Assembly: GCA_037190175.1 (NCBI GenBank)
Contig: JBBCJM010000092.1
Location: forward strand, 1 to 45,977
Direction of reading: 5' to 3'
DNA length: 45,977 nucleotides
From: JBBCJM01 sp037190175
Lineage (GTDB): Bacteria > Pseudomonadota > Alphaproteobacteria > Rhodobacterales > Rhodobacteraceae
Positions within the stretch are counted from its first letter, which is position 1. Every line of letters begins with the position of its first letter. The notes below the pieces were generated by a model. The model ran no database searches, was not told the DNA's origin, and saw only the letters and a list, made by a program, of their open reading frames with translations. Made by a program: the position numbers and the translations under genes. Below, piece by piece: positions 29,513 to 37,827 of this stretch.

Positions 29513-31090
29513 TCAGCCGCCGGGCAGCCGGGCGGTGACCTCGATCTCGATCCGCATCGCGTCCTCCATCAGCCGCGCCTCGATCATCGTGGCCGCCGGG
29601 CGGGCGGTGGCGAAGGCGGCGGAAAGCTGCGGCCACAGCTTCGGGAAATCGGTGCGGTCCGGCAGGATGTAGCGCACCCGCACCACGTCATCCAGGCGCG
29701 CCCCCGCCTGCGCCAGCGCCGCGGCGATATTGGCCAGCGTGTTGCGGCACTGGTCCTCCACCCCCTCGGGCAGGGTCATGCTGGCATAGTCATAGCCCGT
29801 GGTCCCCGACACGAAGACCCAGCCGTCGCAGACCACCGCCCGGGAATAGCCGATGGTCGCCTCGAAGGAGGAACCGGAGGAGATGCGGCGCCTGTTCGAT
29901 GGCCCGACAGTCGCGGCCGGCGGGGCGGGCGCTTCGGCCGGTTGCCCGAGGAATTCGATGATCCGATCCAGCGAGGTGCGCGCCAGACGGAACGACGCCT
30001 GCGGCGCCCCGTTCTGCGGCCTGCCCCGCACCTCCAGATAGGACATCTCCTTTTGCGTGGCGAGGTTGCGGAAGAACAGGTCGGCGTACTGTCCCGGGCC
30101 GATCACCACCGCCCGCCCGCCCCGCGGGGAAAAGACGATGTTGCCGAAAGAACCGCCCATGACCGCCACCACGACCGAAGCGCCGGCGAACAACTCGCGC
30201 TGCCGGGCAAAAGAAAGCCCGGAGCAGACCACCCGCTCCAGCTGTGGAAAGCGCCGCTGGAGTGCGTCGAACACCTCGTCCTCGTTCAGAAGCACGCGGC
30301 GCTTGCTGTCCTTGCGGCTCACGAAAAGCCAGCGCCCGCCGGGTGGCGGGCCGTCCGACCGGACTGCCAGCCGCTCGACGCTGCGGATGGCTGCGGGATG
30401 CAGCCAGAACGGGTGCGCCGACAGGCCGACCGGAACGATCAGCCGCTCGAACCGGCCGACGAAATCATGCCCCGTCGCCATGGTCTGGGAACCCACCCCG
30501 GCCCAATCGAACATCTCGTCCAGGACCGTGCCCAAGGGCTCCGGCGGGGCGGGAACGATCAGGCGGATGTCGTCGAAGGCAGGCCCCAGCCGTTCGCGCA
30601 GCAGCGGGATGCGCGGGAACATCTCCAGCAGCCAGTGGGAGTAGTTGGACGATCCGATGCGCTTGACCAGATAATGCGTACCCGGAAACACCGGGATGTC
30701 CTGCGGCAGCGCCAGGGTCGAGGTGTCGTGATCGACCCGTTCGACCCGGTTCACCACCTGTTTGTTGGCGGGGTTGAAGGTTGCAAGGATCAGCCGGTTG
30801 TCGGCAGTCAGCACAGTCCCGCTGTCGAACACCACTGCATTCTCGACGGTGAACGCCCGGATCGGCGGGCAGTCGAAGTTGCCCTTTCCCAGATAGCGGC
30901 GGTTCAGATCGTCCATCCTGGGATTGTCGATCTCGTTCAGATAACCGGCGTCGGCGCGGACATAGCTTTCGGCCGGTGCCAGAAGCTCGACCGGCACCTG
31001 GTCCAGCAAGTCCGGCAACTGCGCGTGGCCCGCCCGGACCGGAACCAGAGGCCCGGGGCTGGAAGCCCGGCCGAAGAATGGGAACCGCAT
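29513..31090 (-). CDS. GT61 glycosyltransferase-RidA family fusion protein
   Basis: This is a 525-residue continuous frame. Residues ~1-375 are a glycosyltransferase family 61 (DUF563) domain, with SNYSHWLLEMFPRIPLL (~150), FVSRKDSKRRVLLNEDEVF and VVVAVMGGSFGNIVFSP, where GT61 enzymes normally read HGAxLxN. A Pro/Ala linker (~393-405) leads to residues ~410-525, a RidA/YjgF domain (WVFVSGTTGYDY, LAQAGARLDDVVRVRYILPD, RPAATMIEARL). The catalytic Arg of RidA (PARS-type motif) is Ala here (PAAT), so enamine deaminase activity is unlikely. No in-frame ATG or GTG exists at the junction, so this is not two overlapping genes. The GT part looks less GC-rich than its surroundings, suggesting acquisition. 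GAGAGG precedes ATG 31090. Confidence 0.85.
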   Translation of the reverse strand: MRFPFFGRASSPGPLVPVRAGHAQLPDLLDQVPVELLAPAESYVRADAGYLNEIDNPRMDDLNRRYLGKGNFDCPPIRAFTVENAVVFDSGTVLTADNRLILATFNPANKQVVNRVERVDHDTSTLALPQDIPVFPGTHYLVKRIGSSNYSHWLLEMFPRIPLLRERLGPAFDDIRLIVPAPPEPLGTVLDEMFDWAGVGSQTMATGHDFVGRFERLIVPVGLSAHPFWLHPAAIRSVERLAVRSDGPPPGGRWLFVSRKDSKRRVLLNEDEVFDALQRRFPQLERVVCSGLSFARQRELFAGASVVVAVMGGSFGNIVFSPRGGRAVVIGPGQYADLFFRNLATQKEMSYLEVRGRPQNGAPQASFRLARTSLDRIIEFLGQPAEAPAPPAATVGPSNRRRISSGSSFEATIGYSRAVVCDGWVFVSGTTGYDYASMTLPEGVEDQCRNTLANIAAALAQAGARLDDVVRVRYILPDRTDFPKLWPQLSAAFATARPAATMIEARLMEDAMRIEIEVTARLPGG

Positions 31091-31171
31091 GGTGCCTCTC
31101 GTCGCTGCTGGGGTTTGGCATAGCGCGGTGCGGCCCGCAAATGAAGCGGTCGCCGCGGTCGGTCGCCAGGA

Positions 31172-31978
31172 TCACGCCGGAGGGCACGATCTGGTCAGCA
31201 GGATGGCGTTCTGATAGTCCGCGGCGGGCCGGCCGGCCCAGGCCCCCGGCCAGGTGGCGGTGATCTGGAATCCCGCGCCGCTCGCCGCCTCCGCCCAGAA
31301 CTCCGGCGCATAGGCCACCGCCAGTTCCGGCTCGGCGCGCGAGGCCAGGTGCGCGCGGCCCCGCTGGTGGTCGAACCGCAGGTCGCCCCCCGGCCGGTCG
31401 GGCATGAGGAAGGTGGTCAGGTAAAGCCGCCCGCCGGGGGCCAGCACCCGCGCGGCCTCGGCCAGATAGTGGCGGGCGGCGTCTTCCAGCAGATGGGTGA
31501 AGACCGAGGTGGCGAAGACCAGGTCGCGGCTGGCGTCGTCGGCCGGGAACCGGAAGCCGGTGGCGGCATGGCGGCCGAAGGGGTTGTAGAACCCGTTGCG
31601 CAGGTCGGCATGGACGAAGCGGAAGCCCGGCCTGGCCGCCAGCCGCTTGCGCGACCAGTCGATGCCGTAGGACACCACGTCGAACCCCAGATAGTCCAGC
31701 GCCGGGTGCCGCCGGCCCAGGGCGCAGGCGATCCGCCCGATGCCGCAGCCGATCTCCAGCACCCGGTCGGCCCCGGTCAGCCCGGCCCGCGCCGCGATCA
31801 GCTCCGCCTGCTGGTCGCCCACCGCGGTGAAATCGCCGCCGCCGGCATAGTTGATGAAGGCGGGCGGCCCGTCCGCGCCGTCGAGCCACCGCGAATTCCG
31901 CACGACCACCCCGATCAGCGGCGCCGCCAGCCCGTATTTCACCAGGCGCAGGATCCGCGCGGCGGCGGGAGAGCGCAT
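31172..31978 (-). CDS. class I SAM-dependent methyltransferase
   Basis: This 268-residue Rossmann methyltransferase has motif I VLEIGCGIGRIACALG (~73-88), LDYLGFDVV (motif II acid), LVFATSVFTHLLED (motif IV region) and LAPGGRLYLTTFL (motif VI). The N-terminus has a hydrophobic stretch (YGLAAPLIGVVV) that could associate with membrane. Substrate unknown. It is encoded just upstream of the GT61-RidA gene in the same direction with an 81-base gap, so a role in glycan modification is a reasonable guess. Divergent from pmbA across 222 bases. Confidence 0.88.
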   Translation of the reverse strand: MRSPAAARILRLVKYGLAAPLIGVVVRNSRWLDGADGPPAFINYAGGGDFTAVGDQQAELIAARAGLTGADRVLEIGCGIGRIACALGRRHPALDYLGFDVVSYGIDWSRKRLAARPGFRFVHADLRNGFYNPFGRHAATGFRFPADDASRDLVFATSVFTHLLEDAARHYLAEAARVLAPGGRLYLTTFLMPDRPGGDLRFDHQRGRAHLASRAEPELAVAYAPEFWAEAASGAGFQITATWPGAWAGRPAADYQNAILLTRSCPPA

Positions 31979-32200
31979 CGCCTACCGGGCCTTTCCGGCC
32001 GGGCCGGAGATGGGATGAGCGGTCATGATGGGCTGCGGGAAGGAACAGGCATGGATCGTCTCTGCAACCTCGTCGCGGGCATGGCAAGAGGCGCGCTGCG
32101 GGATCCGGCGGGAAACGAACGCTTGACCTCGCAGCCCCGGGGGTTGCCGTGGCGGGGCCGGCGCACTACCCCTGTGGCGCACCCTGGAACGGAGCCCGCC

Positions 32201-33544
32201 ATGCCCCCCGCGCTGACCGCCCTGACCGAGGCCCTGCTTTCCGCCGCCCGCCGCGCCGGGGCCGAGGCCGCCGATGCGTTGGCAGTGGAGGGGCAGTCGG
32301 TCTCGGTGGAAATCCGCGCCGGGCAGCTGGAACAGGCCGAGCGGGCCGAGGGGGTGGAACTGGGCCTGCGGGTGCTGGTCGGCAAGCGCCAAGCCTGCGT
32401 TTCGGCCTCCGACACCTCGGCGCGCACCATCGAGACCATGGCGGAGCGGGCGGTGGCCATGGCGCGCGAGGCGCCGGAAGACCCCTATGCCGGCCTGGCC
32501 GAGCCCGGCGATCTGGCGCGGGACTGGGACGTGGCGGCGCTGGACCTCGCCGACCCCGCCGAGCCGCCCGAGGCCGCGGCGCTGGAGGCGATGGCGCGGG
32601 CGGCCGAGGCGGCGGCGCTGGAGACCAGGGGGATCACCCAGGTCGAGGCCGGGGCCGCGACCTCGCGCCGCGAGATGCATCTGGCCGCCAGCAACGGGTT
32701 TTCCGGCGGCTACGGCCGCACGCAGCATTCGGTCTCGGCCGTCGCCTTCACCGGCGAGGGCACCGAGATGGAGCGCGACTGGGCCGCCGAGGGGCGGGTC
32801 TACCTTGCCGACCTGCCGGAGGCGGAGGGGATCGGCCGGCTGGCGGCCGAGCGCACGCTGGCCCGGGCGGGGGCCCGCAAGCCGCCCACCGGCGCCTTCC
32901 CGGTGCTTTACGACGAACGGGTGGCCGGTTCGCTGATCGGCCACCTGCTGGGGGCGGCCAACGGGGCCACGGTGGCGCGCGGCTCGGGCTGGCTGCGCGA
33001 CCGGCTGGGCCAGCCGGTGCTGCCCGCCGGCCTGTCGGTGATCGAGGATCCCTTGCGGGTGCGGGCCGGTTCCAGCCGCCCCTTCGACGCCGAGGGCCTG
33101 CCCACCCGCCGCCGCGCCATCGTGGAGGGGGGCGTGCTGACCGGCTGGGTGCTGGACCTCGCCTCCGCCCGCCGGCTGGGGATGGAAAGCACCGGCAACG
33201 CCGCGCGCGGCCCCTCGGCGCCCCCCTCGCCCGCCACCACCAACATCGACCTGACCCAGGGGGAGGCCAGCCGGGAGGATCTGCTGGCCATGATGGGCAC
33301 GGGCCTCTGGATCACCTCGCTGATCGGCTCCACCATCAACCCCACCACCGGCGACTATTCCCGCGGCGCCAGCGGGTTCTGGGTGGAGAACGGGCAGGTC
33401 GCCGGCCCGGTCAACGAATGCACCGTGGCCGGCAACCTGCGCGAGATGCTGTTGCGCATCACGCCGGCCAACGACGCGCGGCCGCATCTGTCGGTGCGGG
33501 TGCCGAGCCTGCTGGTCGAAGGGCTGACGATTGCCGGGGAGTGA
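32201..33544 (+). CDS. pmbA: metalloprotease PmbA/TldE
   Basis: This 447-residue TldD/PmbA family protein forms a TldD-TldE heterodimer that degrades unfolded peptides, processes microcins and acts on antitoxin CcdA in E. coli. Motifs are VSVEIRAGQLEQAERAEGVE, GLRVLVGKRQACVSASDTS, FPVLYDERVAGSLIGHLLG, GWVLDLASARRLGMESTGNAARG (as LASARRLGMESTGNAARG) and the C-terminal GFWVENGQVAGPVNECTVAGN (as FWVENGQVAGPVNECTVAG). TldE lacks the zinc-binding HExxxH of TldD, and none is seen here. ATG 32201 with GGAG is the start, although the frame stays open far upstream. tldD is not in the window. Confidence 0.95.
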   Translation: MPPALTALTEALLSAARRAGAEAADALAVEGQSVSVEIRAGQLEQAERAEGVELGLRVLVGKRQACVSASDTSARTIETMAERAVAMAREAPEDPYAGLAEPGDLARDWDVAALDLADPAEPPEAAALEAMARAAEAAALETRGITQVEAGAATSRREMHLAASNGFSGGYGRTQHSVSAVAFTGEGTEMERDWAAEGRVYLADLPEAEGIGRLAAERTLARAGARKPPTGAFPVLYDERVAGSLIGHLLGAANGATVARGSGWLRDRLGQPVLPAGLSVIEDPLRVRAGSSRPFDAEGLPTRRRAIVEGGVLTGWVLDLASARRLGMESTGNAARGPSAPPSPATTNIDLTQGEASREDLLAMMGTGLWITSLIGSTINPTTGDYSRGASGFWVENGQVAGPVNECTVAGNLREMLLRITPANDARPHLSVRVPSLLVEGLTIAGE

Positions 33545-34319
33545 CCTCGCGCTGCTTGTGGAGGCCGCCGCCGAGGCCGGCGGCATCGCCCTGCGCTTCT
33601 GGCGGCAGGGGCCGGAGGCCTGGGACAAGGGCGGCGGCGCCGGGCCGGTCAGCGAGGCGGATCTGGCGGTGAACCGGATGCTGGAGGCGGAGCTGCGGGC
33701 GGCCCGGCCGGAATACGGCTGGCTGTCCGAGGAAAGCCCCGACGATCCGGCGGCGCGGATGGCCGCCGAAAGGTGCTTCGTGCTGGACCCGATCGACGGC
33801 ACCCGGGCCTTTCTGGCCGGCGAGAAGGATTTCTCGCATTCGCTGGCGGTGGTGGAGCATGGCCGGCCGGTGGCGGCGGTGGTGCACCTGCCGGCGCGCG
33901 AGCTGACCTATGCGGCCGAGGCCGGGGAGGCGGCGACGCTGAACGGGCAGGCGATCCGCGTGCGGGTGCCGCGGGGGCGGCCGGAGATGCTGGGAACCCG
34001 CGCCTCGCTGGGCGAGGATCTGTGGCCCGGCGGCGTGCCCGACCTGCGGAGGAGCTTCCGCGCCTCGCTGGCCTGGCGGCTCTGCCTGGTGGCCGAGGGG
34101 CGGTTCGACGCCATGCTGACCCTGCGCGACACCTGGGAATGGGACGTGGCGGCCGGCGCGCTGATCGCGGAACGCGCGGGCGGGCGGGTCAGCGACGGGC
34201 TGGGCCGGCCGCTCGTCTTCAACCGCCCCGATCCCCGCCTGCCGGGGGTGATCTGCGCGGGGCCGGAACTCTGGGCGGATCTGGCGGCGAGGCGGGGCGG
34301 GGCCGCTCATCGGGCCTGA
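33531..34319 (+). CDS. CysQ-like inositol monophosphatase family phosphatase
   Basis: This 262-residue Mg-dependent phosphatase of the IMPase fold has WLSEESPDD (Glu metal ligand), VLDPIDGTRAFLAG (the DPIDGT metal/phosphate motif, ~85-98) and WEWDVAAGALIAERAGG (C-terminal Asp motif). It probably hydrolyses 3'-phosphoadenosine 5'-phosphate (CysQ) or an inositol/sugar phosphate; the sequence alone does not decide. The start is a TTG at 33531 overlapping pmbA by 14 bases with GAAGGG upstream; a GTG at 33558 is the next option. Its 3' end overlaps the convergent FAD oxidoreductase gene by 101 bases. Confidence 0.9.
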   Translation: MPGSDLALLVEAAAEAGGIALRFWRQGPEAWDKGGGAGPVSEADLAVNRMLEAELRAARPEYGWLSEESPDDPAARMAAERCFVLDPIDGTRAFLAGEKDFSHSLAVVEHGRPVAAVVHLPARELTYAAEAGEAATLNGQAIRVRVPRGRPEMLGTRASLGEDLWPGGVPDLRRSFRASLAWRLCLVAEGRFDAMLTLRDTWEWDVAAGALIAERAGGRVSDGLGRPLVFNRPDPRLPGVICAGPELWADLAARRGGAAHRA

Positions 34320-35340
34320 CGGCTCGAGGAGCGGCGGCGAATCCCTCCGGCACCCGGTCCCGCCCCTCCAGCACCAGATCCGCCATGACCTCCCCCACCA
34401 GCGGGGCCAGGCCGAAGCCGGTCTTGAACCCGCCGTTGGCCACGAACCAGCCGGGCCGGCCCGGCCATGGCCCCAGCAGCGGCCGGCCATGGGCGGCGCG
34501 GGGGCGCAGGCCGGCCCAGCGTTCGATCACCGGGGCCCCGGCCAGCGCCGGGACCAGCGCGCGGGCGCGGGCGATCACCTCCTCCAGCCGCTCGTCGGAG
34601 GCGGGGTCCAGGCGGTCGCGCTCGTCGGTCGAGCCCACCGCCACGCTGCCGTCGGCATGGGGCACGACGAACAGGCCGGGGGCGTGGACCAGCGGCACCG
34701 CGCCCGCGTCCAGCGCCAGCCGCGCCGCCTGCCCCCGCACCGGGCCGCCGCCGAAGGGGGCGAGCCCGGCCTGCCCGGTGGCCCAGACCGTGGGGCCTTC
34801 GGGGTCGGGCAGGGTAACGCCTTCCTCCACCGTGCTGCCCTCCGCCTTCAGCGCCGCCACCAGCACCGCCAAAGCCGCACGGGGCGACACCCGGGCCGAG
34901 AGCGTCTCGTGCAGCCAGAGCCCGGTGGGCGAGACCGGCCCCCAGCCCGGGCCCGCCGGCACCACCTGCCAGCCGAACCCCGGCCCCCAGCGGTCCGCCG
35001 CCGCCGCGGCCCCCGCCCGCGCCGCCTCCACCGCCCGGCCGTCGGCCAGCGGCGACAGCCGGCCCACCGGGGCATAGCCGGCCGATAGCCCGGAGCGGGC
35101 CTCGGCATCTGCCCACCACCCCGGCGCCATCCGCAGGCTGTCCAGCTGGAACGCCCTGGCCGCGTCCCATTTGCCGCCTGGCGCATGGGGCATCAGGGCG
35201 CCCACCACCCCGCCCGAGGCGCCGGCGCCGACATGCGCGGCTTCCACCACCCGCACCCGCGCGCCCCGGCGGGCCGCCGCCCAAGCGACGGAAAGGCCGA
35301 ACACGCCCGCCCCCATCACGGTCAGATCGGCCCTTGCCAT
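34219..35340 (-). CDS. FAD-dependent oxidoreductase (MnmC oxidase-domain type)
   Basis: This 373-residue DAO-family flavoprotein has a dinucleotide fold (DLTVMGAGVFGLSVAWAAA, ~5-23, then VRVVEAAHVGAGASGG), a substrate domain, and the C-terminal FAD motif NGGFKTGFGLAPLVGEVMADL (as GFKTGFGLAPLVGEVMADL). It is divergent from mnmD with 59 bases between. In E. coli the two activities (removal of carboxymethyl from cmnm5U34 and methylation) are fused in MnmC, so this is probably the oxidase half. A general amino acid oxidase is the alternative. ATG 35340 fits the Rossmann start. The last ~35 residues are Pro/Arg-rich, lie over the cysQ-like gene on the other strand and look like a read-on tail. Confidence 0.87.
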   Translation of the reverse strand: MARADLTVMGAGVFGLSVAWAAARRGARVRVVEAAHVGAGASGGVVGALMPHAPGGKWDAARAFQLDSLRMAPGWWADAEARSGLSAGYAPVGRLSPLADGRAVEAARAGAAAAADRWGPGFGWQVVPAGPGWGPVSPTGLWLHETLSARVSPRAALAVLVAALKAEGSTVEEGVTLPDPEGPTVWATGQAGLAPFGGGPVRGQAARLALDAGAVPLVHAPGLFVVPHADGSVAVGSTDERDRLDPASDERLEEVIARARALVPALAGAPVIERWAGLRPRAAHGRPLLGPWPGRPGWFVANGGFKTGFGLAPLVGEVMADLVLEGRDRVPEGFAAAPRAVRPDERPRPASPPDPPRVPAPRRSPPAGGDRGG

Positions 35341-35399
35341 TCCCCTCGCCGCCCCCCAGTGTCCGCGCCGCTTTGCCAAGGCCGAGTCTCGAGCGCCAG

Positions 35400-36080
35400 A
35401 TGTCCCCCGCCGATCCGACTGCCGACGCCCTGGACTGGCGTGACGGGGCCATACCCGTGTCGCGCCGCTTCGACGACCCCTATTTCTCGCTGGCCGGGGG
35501 GATGGAGGAAAGCCGCCACGTGTTCCTGGCCGGCAACGGGTTGCCGGGGCGGTTCGCCCCCGGGTTCCACATCGCCGAACTGGGGTTCGGCACCGGGCTG
35601 AACCTCGCCGTGGCGCTGATCGCCTGGCGGCAGGCCGGGGTCGCCGGGCCGCTGCGCTTCACCTCCTTCGAGGCGTACCCGCTGACGATGGGCGACATGG
35701 CCCGGGCGCTGCGGGCCTTCCCCGAGGCTGCCAAGGTCATGGCGCCGCTGCTGGAGCAATGGGCCGGCGGCGCCCGCCGGCTGACCCTGCCGGATCTGGA
35801 GGCGGAGGTGATCATCGGCGACGCGAACCTGACCCTGCCCGCATGGCAGGGCCGGGCGGATGCCTGGTTCCTCGACGGCTTCTCGCCGGCCAGGAACCCC
35901 GAACTGTGGGGCGAGGCGCTGCTGGCCGAGGTCGCCCGCCACACCAGCCCCGACGGCACCTGCGCCACCTATGCCGCCGCCGGCCATGTGCGCCGGGCGC
36001 TGGCGGCCGCGGGGTTCGCCGTCGAACGCCGGCAGGGCTTCGGCACCAAGCGGCACATGACGGCGGGGATCCTGGGATGA
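35400..36080 (+). CDS. mnmD: tRNA U34 methyltransferase MnmD
   Basis: This 226-residue methyltransferase (Methyltransf_30 family) converts nm5(s2)U34 of tRNA to the mnm5 form. It has FDDPYFSLAGGMEESRHVFL (substrate-domain signature), the SAM motif IAELGFGTGLNLAVAL (~60-75), FTSFEAYPLT and WFLDGFSPARNPELWG with catalytic Asp. The end GFGTKRHMTAG is typical. Stand-alone MnmD replaces the C-terminal half... in fact the N-terminal methyltransferase half of fused MnmC. ATG 35400 gives the family start; the frame stays open upstream to 35334. Overlaps the first EamA gene by ATGA, so probably co-translated with it. Confidence 0.94.
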   Translation: MSPADPTADALDWRDGAIPVSRRFDDPYFSLAGGMEESRHVFLAGNGLPGRFAPGFHIAELGFGTGLNLAVALIAWRQAGVAGPLRFTSFEAYPLTMGDMARALRAFPEAAKVMAPLLEQWAGGARRLTLPDLEAEVIIGDANLTLPAWQGRADAWFLDGFSPARNPELWGEALLAEVARHTSPDGTCATYAAAGHVRRALAAAGFAVERRQGFGTKRHMTAGILG

Positions 36081-36955
36081 GCGTGGCCATGCGGACGGGG
36101 CAGAACACCGCGCTGGGCATCGTGCTGATGCTGGCGACGGTGTTCTGCTACACGGTGCAGGACGGGATCACCCGCTTCCTGGCCGGCGAATACAACGTGA
36201 TGATGGTGGTGATGGTCCGCTACTGGATCTTCGCCCTCTTCGTGATCGCCCTGGCCCTGCGCCGCCCGGGGGGCCTGCGCGCGGTGGCCACGAAACGCCC
36301 CTGGCTGCACCTGACCCGCGCCGCGCTGCATATCGGCGAGATCTGCGTCATCGTGCTGTCCTTCACCCTGATCGGGCTGATCAACACCCATGCGATCTTC
36401 GCGGTCTGCCCGCTGCTGGTCGCCGCCCTCTCCGGCCCCGTGCTGGGCGAGAAGGTGGGGCTGGCGCGCTGGATCGCCATCGGCGCGGGCTTCGCCGGGA
36501 TGCTGGTGATCCTGCAACCGGGTTCGGGCCTCTTCACCCCGCTGGCGCTGTTGCCGCTGCTGTCGGCCGCCGGCTTCGCGCTCTATTCGGTGCTGACCCG
36601 GCTGGCCACGGAACGCGAGCCCGCCTTCACCGCCTTCTTCTGGTCCGGGATGCTGGGCGCGGTGATGATGACCGTGGTCGGCCTGCCGTTCTGGGAGCGG
36701 ATGACCCCGACCGATTGGGCCTGGACCCTGGCCAACGGGCTGGTGGCGATCCTGTCGAACTGGCTGATGATCCGCGCCTATCAGGTGGCCGAGGCGGCGG
36801 CGATCCAGCCCTTCGCCTATTTCCAGCTGGTCTTCGTCAGCATCATGGGGATCACGCTGTTCAACGAGACCATCGCCACCGCCACCGTGATCGGCGCCGG
36901 GATCGTGGTGGCGGCGGGGCTGTTCTCGCTGACGCTGGCGCGGGGCCGGCCGTGA
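36077..36955 (+). CDS. EamA-family (DMT) transporter, copy 1
   Basis: This 292-residue inner-membrane protein has ten predicted transmembrane segments in two EamA repeats. Visible parts include TALGIVLMLATVFCYTVQDG, YNVMMVVMVRYWIFALFVIA (as VMMVVMVRYWIFALFV), AALSGPVLGEKVGLARW at the first repeat end and the second repeat ending FNETIATATVIGAGIVVAAG. Substrate unknown; family members export metabolites or drugs. Start overlaps the mnmD stop. The adjacent downstream gene is a close paralog, so the pair arose by tandem duplication and could work as a heterodimer or be redundant. Confidence 0.92.
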   Translation: MSVAMRTGQNTALGIVLMLATVFCYTVQDGITRFLAGEYNVMMVVMVRYWIFALFVIALALRRPGGLRAVATKRPWLHLTRAALHIGEICVIVLSFTLIGLINTHAIFAVCPLLVAALSGPVLGEKVGLARWIAIGAGFAGMLVILQPGSGLFTPLALLPLLSAAGFALYSVLTRLATEREPAFTAFFWSGMLGAVMMTVVGLPFWERMTPTDWAWTLANGLVAILSNWLMIRAYQVAEAAAIQPFAYFQLVFVSIMGITLFNETIATATVIGAGIVVAAGLFSLTLARGRP

Positions 36956-37827
36956 TCCAGCAGGACACCCGCCGCGGCATCGCGCTGATGGTGGCGACCA
37001 CGCTGGTCTTCGCCGGGCAGGACGCGCTGTCGCGGCATCTGGCCGGCACCACCAACGTGATGATGGTGGTGACGATCCGCTACTGGTTCTTCGCCGCCTT
37101 CGTGGTGGCGCTGGCCATGCGCTCGCCCGGGGGCCTGCGCGCCGCCGCCGCCACCCGCCGGCCCTGGACGCAGGTCGGCCGCGGCGTGCTGCTGGCGGTG
37201 GAGATCTGCGTCAACGTGCTGGGCTTCGTGGTGCTGGGGCTGGTGGAGGCGCACGCGGTCTTCGCCTGCTATCCGCTGATCGTCGCCGCCCTCTCGGGCC
37301 CCCTGCTGGGCGAGCGGGTGGGCTGGCGGCGCTGGCTGGCGATCGGGGTGGGGTTTCTGGGCATCCTGGTGATCCTGCAGCCGGGCGTGGGGGTGGTGAA
37401 CCCCGCCGCGGCGATCCCGCTGGTGGCGGCCTTCATGTTCGCGCTCTACGGCCTTCTGACCCGCCACGTGGCGCGGGACGACAGCGCGCAGGTCTCGTTC
37501 TTCTGGACCGGGGTGGCCGGGGCGGCGGCGATGACGCTGGCGGGCGTGTGGTTCTTCGAACCCATGGCCCCGCGCGACTGGGGGCTGATGGCCTGCCTCT
37601 GCCTGACCGGGGTGCTGGGGCACTGGCTGATGATCCGCGCCTATGAACTGGCCGAGGCCTCGGTCCTGCAACCCTTCGCCTATCTGCAACTGGTCTTCGC
37701 CGCGGCGCTGGGGATCACGGTGTTCGGCGAGGTGCTGCGCTGGAACGTGGCCGCCGGGGCGGCCATCGTGGTGGCGGCGGGGCTCTTCACCCTGTGGCGG
37801 CAATGGCTGCGGGGGCGGGCAGGCTAA
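36952..37827 (+). CDS. EamA-family (DMT) transporter, copy 2
   Basis: This 291-residue paralog of the previous gene has matching landmarks: RRGIALMVATTLVFAGQDAL, TNVMMVVTIRYWFFAAFVVA (as VMMVVTIRYWFFAAFV), AALSGPLLGERVGWRRW and FGEVLRWNVAAGAAIVVAAG. Ten transmembrane segments are expected. The GTG start at 36952 shares bases with the upstream stop (GTGA), so the two are coupled. The stop codon TAA overlaps the TAG of the convergent quinone oxidoreductase gene. Substrate unknown; by eye about half of the residues match copy 1, so the duplication is not recent. Confidence 0.92.
   Translation: MIQQDTRRGIALMVATTLVFAGQDALSRHLAGTTNVMMVVTIRYWFFAAFVVALAMRSPGGLRAAAATRRPWTQVGRGVLLAVEICVNVLGFVVLGLVEAHAVFACYPLIVAALSGPLLGERVGWRRWLAIGVGFLGILVILQPGVGVVNPAAAIPLVAAFMFALYGLLTRHVARDDSAQVSFFWTGVAGAAAMTLAGVWFFEPMAPRDWGLMACLCLTGVLGHWLMIRAYELAEASVLQPFAYLQLVFAAALGITVFGEVLRWNVAAGAAIVVAAGLFTLWRQWLRGRAG

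Noticed and set aside
29870..29930. Separate ridA gene beginning inside the GT61 frame
   Set aside because: No ATG, GTG or TTG in frame at the domain junction and no ribosome binding site; a true fusion fits better.
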